DNA from: Lysobacterales bacterium
GTDB taxonomy: Bacteria > Pseudomonadota > Gammaproteobacteria > Xanthomonadales > Marinicellaceae
Direction: 5' to 3'
DNA length: 37,486 nt
NCBI GenBank assembly: GCA_026996795.1
Contig: JALWKC010000224.1
Location: 1-37,486 of the forward strand
The notes beneath the pieces are model-generated. The model ran no database searches, was not told where the DNA came from, and saw only the letters and a list, made by a program, of their open reading frames with translations. Below, one piece after another: positions 32,876 through 37,486 of this stretch. Made by a program: the position numbers and the translations under genes. Position 1 is the first letter of the stretch. Each line of letters begins with the position of its first letter.

Positions 32876-35140
32876 TTAGCCGGATGACTTTTCTGATGTC
32901 TTGGCCAGGCGCTGTTTTTGCAAGTCCAGCCAGTCACTGAGAATGCGCGCGGTTTCAAACAGTTCATAGTCCACACGGTCCTTGTCTTCTGCGTCTTCCA
33001 CCGGCTCGCCGTCTTCGTCCAGCACAGGCGGCTTGTCGCTATTGCTGGTGCTGTCCAGCACCACCTGCACGTCGCTCAGTGCCGGGTCATGCTTGCCCTG
33101 GGCGATGGCTTTGCGTTGGGCCTTGCGTTTGGCCTTGCGCGCTTCCAGTTGGTCGGCTTCGGCCTGGCGTTTTTTCAGGTTCAGGCTCACCATCTTGTCG
33201 GCCTTCATTTCCGCGTAGCGGGCCTGATCCTGTTTCAGGAAGTCAAACTCCGGGTTGACCTTTTCCCGCTCCATAAACTGCTGTCGCAGGATGGGGATCA
33301 GGGCCGTCAGGTCATTCCACACGCGGTAGGAGGTGCGTTTGATGCTGCTCCATGGTAAGGCATTTTCCAGCTCGCTTTCGCCATAGTTATCGGTGCCCGG
33401 GTGTTTGGGAAATGCCACATCCGGTATTACCCCGCGATGCTGGGTGCTGCCGCCATTGATGCGGAAAAACTGCGCCATGGTCAGCTTCAGTTGCCCGGCG
33501 GAGTGCTCCTTGTCATTGACGTAGGAATCCAGTGGCAGCATGTTCTGCACCGTGCCCTTGCCAAAGGTTTGTTCGCCCACAATCACGGCACGTCCATAAT
33601 CCTGCAAGGCGGCGGCAAAAATTTCAGAAGCCGACGCGGAAAGTTTGTTCACCAGCACAATCAGCGGGCCATCCCAGGCCACCGAGCTATCGCGATCGCG
33701 GTTGATTTCCACAAAGCCGCGCGAATCCTTGATCTGCACCACCGGGCCTTTTTCAATGAACAGGCCAGTCAGGTCGGTGGCTTCCACCAGCGAACCGCCG
33801 CCATTGCCGCGCAAGTCCATAACGATGCCTTCCACGCCCTCGGCCTTCAGCTTGTCAATAATTTTCCGCACATCGCGGGTGGTGCTGCGGTAATCCGGGT
33901 CGCCGCGCATGCGTCCTTCAAAGTCCAGGTAGAAGGTGGGCAACGTAATGACGCCTATTTTGTGGTCGATGCCGCCTTTGTTCACTTTCAGGATTTTGTA
34001 CTGGGCGGCTTGCTGCTCCAGCTTGACCTTGTCGCGCACCAGTTTGACTTCGTGCGGCTTGGCCGATGCCGGTTCGTCCTTGTTGATTACCAGCAGGCGG
34101 ATAGTGCTGCCTTTGGGGCCACGAATCTTGTCCACCACGTCGTCCAGGCGCCAGCCAATCACGTCTTCCATGGGGCCGTCCTCGCCCTGGCCCACGGCCA
34201 GAATGCGATCGCCCTTTTTCAACCGTCCGTCCATGCTGGCCGGGCCACCCTTGATGATGCGCTGGATGGTGGTGTATTCGTCGTCGGCGCCCAGCAAGGC
34301 GCCAATCCCTTCCAGGGACAGGCTCATGTTGATTTTGAAATTCTTGGAATTGCGCGGCGCCAGGTAGCTGGTGTGTGGCTCGATCAGGGACGCATAGCTG
34401 TTAACAAAGTACTGGAAAACATCCTCCGCGCTGGTTTCGGCCACGCGTTTTTGAATGCGGCGGTAGCGTTTTTCCAGTGTTGAACGGGTTTTTTCGTCGT
34501 CCTTGCCCGCCAGTTTCAGGCTCAGGAAATCGTTCTTGACCCGTTTGCGCCACAATTCGTCCATTTCGGCCTGGGTCTTGGGCCACTCGGCGTCTTCGCG
34601 GTCCCATTGGTAGCTTTCGTCCTTGCTGAAATCAAAGCCGGTTTTCAGCAGCTCCCGGGCCTTGTCCATGCGCTCGTTAATGCGCTGGGAATAGCGGTTC
34701 CAGATGGCAAAGGCGGGGCTGATTTCGCCTTCTTTGAGTGCGTCATCCAGTGCCGTGGCGTACTGCTGGAAATCCGCGATGTCGCTGGCATAGAAATACA
34801 CGCGGTTTGGATCCAGTGTCTTGATGAAATTATCGAGAATCTGGCGTGAGAAGGCGTCATCCAGTTTGTGCGGACGGTAATGTGCTTGACTGAGCAGGCG
34901 CACGATCCACTGGCTGACCTTTTTCTGATAGTCGGCTTCGCGCAAGGGTGCGACCCCGGTTGCGGCTTTTTTCGCGGTTTCAGGCGCTTGTGTGGTGACA
35001 GGGGAGGTATCTACGGTCGAAACCGGGGGCTTGACATCCGTGCCTGATGTGGCCGCCAGGGTGAGGCCGGCCAGGACAAGGGCAAGCAGTGTCAGCAGCA
35101 CGGTTTTGGTGCCGGAAACTGGGAAAAAATTGGCCTTCAT
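32876..35140 (-). CDS. prc: Carboxy-terminal (tail-specific) protease Prc/Tsp, S41 family
   Basis: 754 residues. A signal peptide (VLLTLLALVLAGLTLAATSG) precedes the N-terminal helical region, a PDZ domain (GIGALLGADDEYTTIQRIIKG ... LKKGDRILAVGQG), the S41 core, and a long charged C-terminal region of the DUF3340 type. The catalytic dyad is the Ser of SASASEIFAA (about residue 505) and the Lys of FGKGTVQ (about residue 530), the same spacing as in E. coli Prc. It degrades periplasmic proteins with unstructured nonpolar C termini and trims lipoproteins and peptidoglycan hydrolases. GGAG lies 8 nt upstream of the ATG. It is divergent from the fkpA-like gene. Confidence 0.96.
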   Translation of the reverse strand: MKANFFPVSGTKTVLLTLLALVLAGLTLAATSGTDVKPPVSTVDTSPVTTQAPETAKKAATGVAPLREADYQKKVSQWIVRLLSQAHYRPHKLDDAFSRQILDNFIKTLDPNRVYFYASDIADFQQYATALDDALKEGEISPAFAIWNRYSQRINERMDKARELLKTGFDFSKDESYQWDREDAEWPKTQAEMDELWRKRVKNDFLSLKLAGKDDEKTRSTLEKRYRRIQKRVAETSAEDVFQYFVNSYASLIEPHTSYLAPRNSKNFKINMSLSLEGIGALLGADDEYTTIQRIIKGGPASMDGRLKKGDRILAVGQGEDGPMEDVIGWRLDDVVDKIRGPKGSTIRLLVINKDEPASAKPHEVKLVRDKVKLEQQAAQYKILKVNKGGIDHKIGVITLPTFYLDFEGRMRGDPDYRSTTRDVRKIIDKLKAEGVEGIVMDLRGNGGGSLVEATDLTGLFIEKGPVVQIKDSRGFVEINRDRDSSVAWDGPLIVLVNKLSASASEIFAAALQDYGRAVIVGEQTFGKGTVQNMLPLDSYVNDKEHSAGQLKLTMAQFFRINGGSTQHRGVIPDVAFPKHPGTDNYGESELENALPWSSIKRTSYRVWNDLTALIPILRQQFMEREKVNPEFDFLKQDQARYAEMKADKMVSLNLKKRQAEADQLEARKAKRKAQRKAIAQGKHDPALSDVQVVLDSTSNSDKPPVLDEDGEPVEDAEDKDRVDYELFETARILSDWLDLQKQRLAKTSEKSSG

Positions 35141-35301
35141 GTATAATCTCCGTGAACTTTTATAGGTCGACTTTGCCTTATGGGGCAGGTTTGATTGGCT
35201 GCCTTACCGCGTGTGACTGGCTTAGTGTATCCGCCGGCTTGCGGGAAAACAACCGCCTGCCAAGGTCATTGATTGTGGTGATTAGGACAATCAAGCCGGC
35301 T

Positions 35302-35343
35302 GCCGGGTTCACCGTTAAGGCAAAATTGCCTCGGCGACCCGGC
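35302..35343 (+). promoter_or_regulatory. Stable hairpin in the fkpA-like leader region
   Basis: The outer stem GCCGGGT (35302-35308) pairs with ACCCGGC (35337-35343). Inside it, CCG pairs with CGG, and AGGCAA/TTGCCT closes a short loop. It lies about 75 nt before the ATG and is followed by an A-run rather than T's, so it is not a forward terminator. Just upstream, TTGATTG...CAATCAA (35269-35294) forms a second inverted pair. Confidence 0.4.
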
Positions 35344-35418
35344 AAAAAAGAGCCGAATTCGGGAAGCGGATAAAACCGCTTTCACCAACAAACACTGAAT
35401 AAACCCATGGAGACAACA

Positions 35419-36147
35419 ATGAAAAAACTTTTAGCAACGGCCTCAGTGGCTGTTTTGATGAGCGGCGCGGCCATGGCCGTGGACTTTAAATCCGATGATG
35501 CCAAGATCAACTACATGGTCGGCAGCGATGTGGGGCGTTACCTGAAAGCCTCTGAAACTAAATTCGACGAGGCCGCCTTTATCAAAGGCGTTAAAGACGC
35601 CATGGCGGGTAAGGAAATCGCCCTGACCGACGATGAACTGAAGCAGGTTCGCATGATCATGCAGAAGAAACAGCAAGCCGCTCAGGCCAAGATGCGCGAA
35701 GAACAAATGAAGAAATTCGAAGCGGCCAAGAAAGAAAACCTGGAAAAGGGCAAAGCATTTCTGGCTGAAAAAGCCAAGGACAAAAAGGTCAAGAAAACCG
35801 ACAGTGGCCTGATGTATGAAGTGCTGAAAGCAGGCACTGGCAAACAGCCCAAGTCCCCTGAAGACACCGTGGTTGTGCATTACAAGGGCACCACCATTGA
35901 CGGCAAGGAGTTCGACAGCTCCTACAAGCGTGGCCAGCCAGCCACCTTCAAGCTGAACCAGGTCATCAAGGGCTGGACCGAAGGCGTGCAGTTGATGAAA
36001 GAAGGCGCTAAATACCGCTTTTACATCCCGGCTGATCTGGCGTATGGCGAAAATGCACCACCGGCCATTGGCCCCAATCAGGTGCTGATCTTCGACGTGG
36101 AATTGCTGGAAGTCAAGGATGTGGCCAAGGACGCAGTGAAGAAATAA
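35419..36147 (+). CDS. FKBP-type peptidyl-prolyl isomerase, FkpA/Mip-like
   Basis: 242 residues from the ATG at 35419, which has GGAG 7 nt upstream and opens a clear signal peptide (MKKLLATASVAVLMSGAAMA). A frame four codons longer is less likely. The N-terminal helical dimerisation domain (DAKINYMVGSDVGRYL ... long Lys/Gln/Glu helix) leads to the FKBP domain, with DTVVVHYKGTTIDGKEFDSS, QVIKGWTEGVQLM and YGENAPPAIGPNQVLIFDVEL. It should be a periplasmic isomerase and chaperone for envelope proteins, sensibly placed opposite prc. Closest by layout are FkpA and Mip; I leave the symbol open. Confidence 0.93.
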   Translation: MKKLLATASVAVLMSGAAMAVDFKSDDAKINYMVGSDVGRYLKASETKFDEAAFIKGVKDAMAGKEIALTDDELKQVRMIMQKKQQAAQAKMREEQMKKFEAAKKENLEKGKAFLAEKAKDKKVKKTDSGLMYEVLKAGTGKQPKSPEDTVVVHYKGTTIDGKEFDSSYKRGQPATFKLNQVIKGWTEGVQLMKEGAKYRFYIPADLAYGENAPPAIGPNQVLIFDVELLEVKDVAKDAVKK

Positions 36148-36168
36148 CACCTATCACCATCAGAAACA

Positions 36169-36196
36169 CCAAACCCGCCAACTGGCGGGTTTTTTA
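36169..36196 (+). terminator. Rho-independent terminator of the fkpA-like gene
   Basis: AAACCCGCCA, AC, TGGCGGGTTT with a following T-run, 22 nt after the stop codon. Part of the right arm is repeated (TTGGCGGGTTTT) a few bases later. Confidence 0.9.
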
Positions 36197-36231
36197 TTGG
36201 CGGGTTTTGAGTGTTTGTTCCTGGAATCGTC

Positions 36232-37486
36232 CTAGTGACCTCTGTTTTCAGGGCGTTCTTCACTGTAACCAAGACGAGTTATCCACGGCTGCAAAATTTT
36301 CAGCGCCTGCTGCATGTAAGGCAGGTAGTTCCGGTGGCGGAAGCGCGAGCTGGTATACACCGGCTGCGATGCCTGGTTGTAGCTGGGCGTGGTGATGGTG
36401 CCACGCTCAGCGGTTTTTTCGTGGTAGCGCAAGATGTCATCGTGCCAGGCCAAACCGGCCTGGGCCACCAGTTGCCGTGCCTGGGGCTCAAAATCAGACA
36501 CCAGTTTTTCGTAAACCACCGGATAATATGGAATATTCCACTGTTCGGTGGCACTGGTCCATACTTTGAGCATCGCATCATAAGTGCGAGCTGCGTGGTC
36601 GATATCGAGCAGGTTGGTCATAAAACTGTTCAGGTAAAAGTTCTGCATGAAACAGCTGAGCACCACATCGGCCGGATGCCGCTGGGCGAAGAGGATTTTT
36701 GCATCGGGGAACAATCGGTGTATAAGGCCCACATGCAAGGTATTCATGGGGGATTTGTCAATAACAGTGGTTGTCGGCTCCCTGGCCAGGTAGTCCGGAA
36801 GCAGGCTGAAATAACGTTGACGCAGGTGCGTTACCTGTTTCGAATCCAGCTGGCTGATTGCCTTGGCATAGGTTGCAGGGTTCGCATTGGCAATTTGATC
36901 AAACACCTCGCCAAGTATGGGGGCTTCTTCCAGTATGCTCACCTCAGGGTGGGCAGAAAGAATGTTATCGATGAGCGTCGTGCCTGAACGCGGGAAGCCC
37001 AAAACAAACACCAGTTTGGGAGAATCGGCCTGATGCACATCGGTGAAAGCCGTTGTGCTTTGTGCCGGAAGGCTTTCTGGAGTAAAGCCTTGCGCCAGTG
37101 AGTGGGCATTATTAAGAAAAGTATCTGGATGAGGGTTTATTTTTCTCCACTCCTTTTGCATGGTTTCATTGGCCTGGAGAAAGGCGTGCCACGCTTTGTC
37201 AAAGTGCTTTTTTTTATCAAAAACGGCTCCCTGCTCGTAGTATTTTTCTGCGATCAGGGCCGCATCAACGGTTTTGTCGGTTTTGTTATCGAGTTGGTCA
37301 AGAATGGCCAGTGCGCTATCCAGTTGCTTCAGGGTGCGCAATGCTCGCGCTTTGAGCACTTGTAGGCCAAAGTCATCAGGGTGTTTAACCAACGCACTTT
37401 CAAGAAGGTGGGATGCCTTGGAATAATCACCGGCGAGCAACATCTGCTCAGCAACAAACGCGTAGTCACTGGCATCAGAAGCGTTG
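36232..37486 (-). CDS. TPR-containing sulfotransferase, 5' end beyond the window
   Basis: At least 417 residues; the frame stays open to the window edge, so the internal ATG at 37443 is not necessarily the start. The N-terminal part holds tetratricopeptide-like helices (DYSKASHLLESALVKHP, LKQLDSALAILDQL). The C-terminal sulfotransferase domain has the PAPS 5'-phosphosulfate loop LGFPRSGTTLIDNILSAHP and the 3'-phosphate region FAQRHPADVVLSCFMQNF. It should transfer sulfate from PAPS to an unknown acceptor, perhaps protein or a glycan. It converges on the fkpA-like gene, with the terminator between. Confidence 0.9.
   Translation of the reverse strand, partial: NASDASDYAFVAEQMLLAGDYSKASHLLESALVKHPDDFGLQVLKARALRTLKQLDSALAILDQLDNKTDKTVDAALIAEKYYEQGAVFDKKKHFDKAWHAFLQANETMQKEWRKINPHPDTFLNNAHSLAQGFTPESLPAQSTTAFTDVHQADSPKLVFVLGFPRSGTTLIDNILSAHPEVSILEEAPILGEVFDQIANANPATYAKAISQLDSKQVTHLRQRYFSLLPDYLAREPTTTVIDKSPMNTLHVGLIHRLFPDAKILFAQRHPADVVLSCFMQNFYLNSFMTNLLDIDHAARTYDAMLKVWTSATEQWNIPYYPVVYEKLVSDFEPQARQLVAQAGLAWHDDILRYHEKTAERGTITTPSYNQASQPVYTSSRFRHRNYLPYMQQALKILQPWITRLGYSEERPENRGH

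Overview
The window reads as chromosomal DNA of a moderately GC-rich gammaproteobacterium. Pointers are a monofunctional RelA of the kind found in Beta- and Gammaproteobacteria (ExDD synthetase signature, degenerate HD site), a Prc/Tsp-type tail-specific protease, an FkpA-like isomerase, a long-form SufT, a complete A-type RNase P RNA, and a cbb3 oxidase locus beside an FNR-type regulator. I would not assign it below class from the sequence alone.

Layout. 1-133: end of a PepQ-like dipeptidase. 144-2384 (-): priA. 2893-6080 (-): a translationally coupled Ser/Thr kinase and outer-membrane porin, bracketed by two diverged copies (about 340 bp, direct orientation) of a non-coding element carrying four DnaA boxes and an IHF consensus match. 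6746-8943 (+): an ECF-like sigma factor, a one-TM protein, a DUF3106-type protein and a stand-alone PqqD-like protein. 8983-12454 (-): rnpB, relA and an M48 lipoprotein protease in series. 12561-14745 (-): two tandem paralogous HTH proteins (one with a suspicious 5' end) and a small secreted peptide with three 9-residue repeats. 15109-16452 (+): a Tat-exported flavin oxidase.

16462-24437 (-) is the respiratory core: ccoN-ccoO-ccoQ-ccoP-orf98, then a gap holding two inverted MITE-like elements, then ccoG-ccoH-ccoI. Nearly every junction is a 4-nt ATGA overlap. One palindromic FNR-type box sits exactly 41.5 bp upstream of a predicted ccoN start and inside the predicted fnr promoter, suggesting that one site both activates the oxidase and limits fnr. 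fnr and a patatin-like phospholipase follow on the + strand. CcoH is very short and no ccoS is present.

26428-29090 is an AT-richer accessory patch: a secreted zinc metalloprotease, a DUF11-like protein ending in an IPTL-CTERM-like tail, and a decayed 496-bp insertion-sequence remnant with intact 16-bp terminal repeats. It separates the fnr side of the respiratory locus from a SafE-like membrane protein that often accompanies cco genes. The last part is housekeeping: an acetyl-CoA hydrolase/transferase-family protein, sufT, prc (-), fkpA-like (+) and a TPR-sulfotransferase (-) running off the right edge. No tRNA, CRISPR array or prophage was seen.

Most notable: the duplicated DnaA/IHF element around the kinase-porin operon, the shared FNR promoter, and the MITE pair inside the cbb3 locus.
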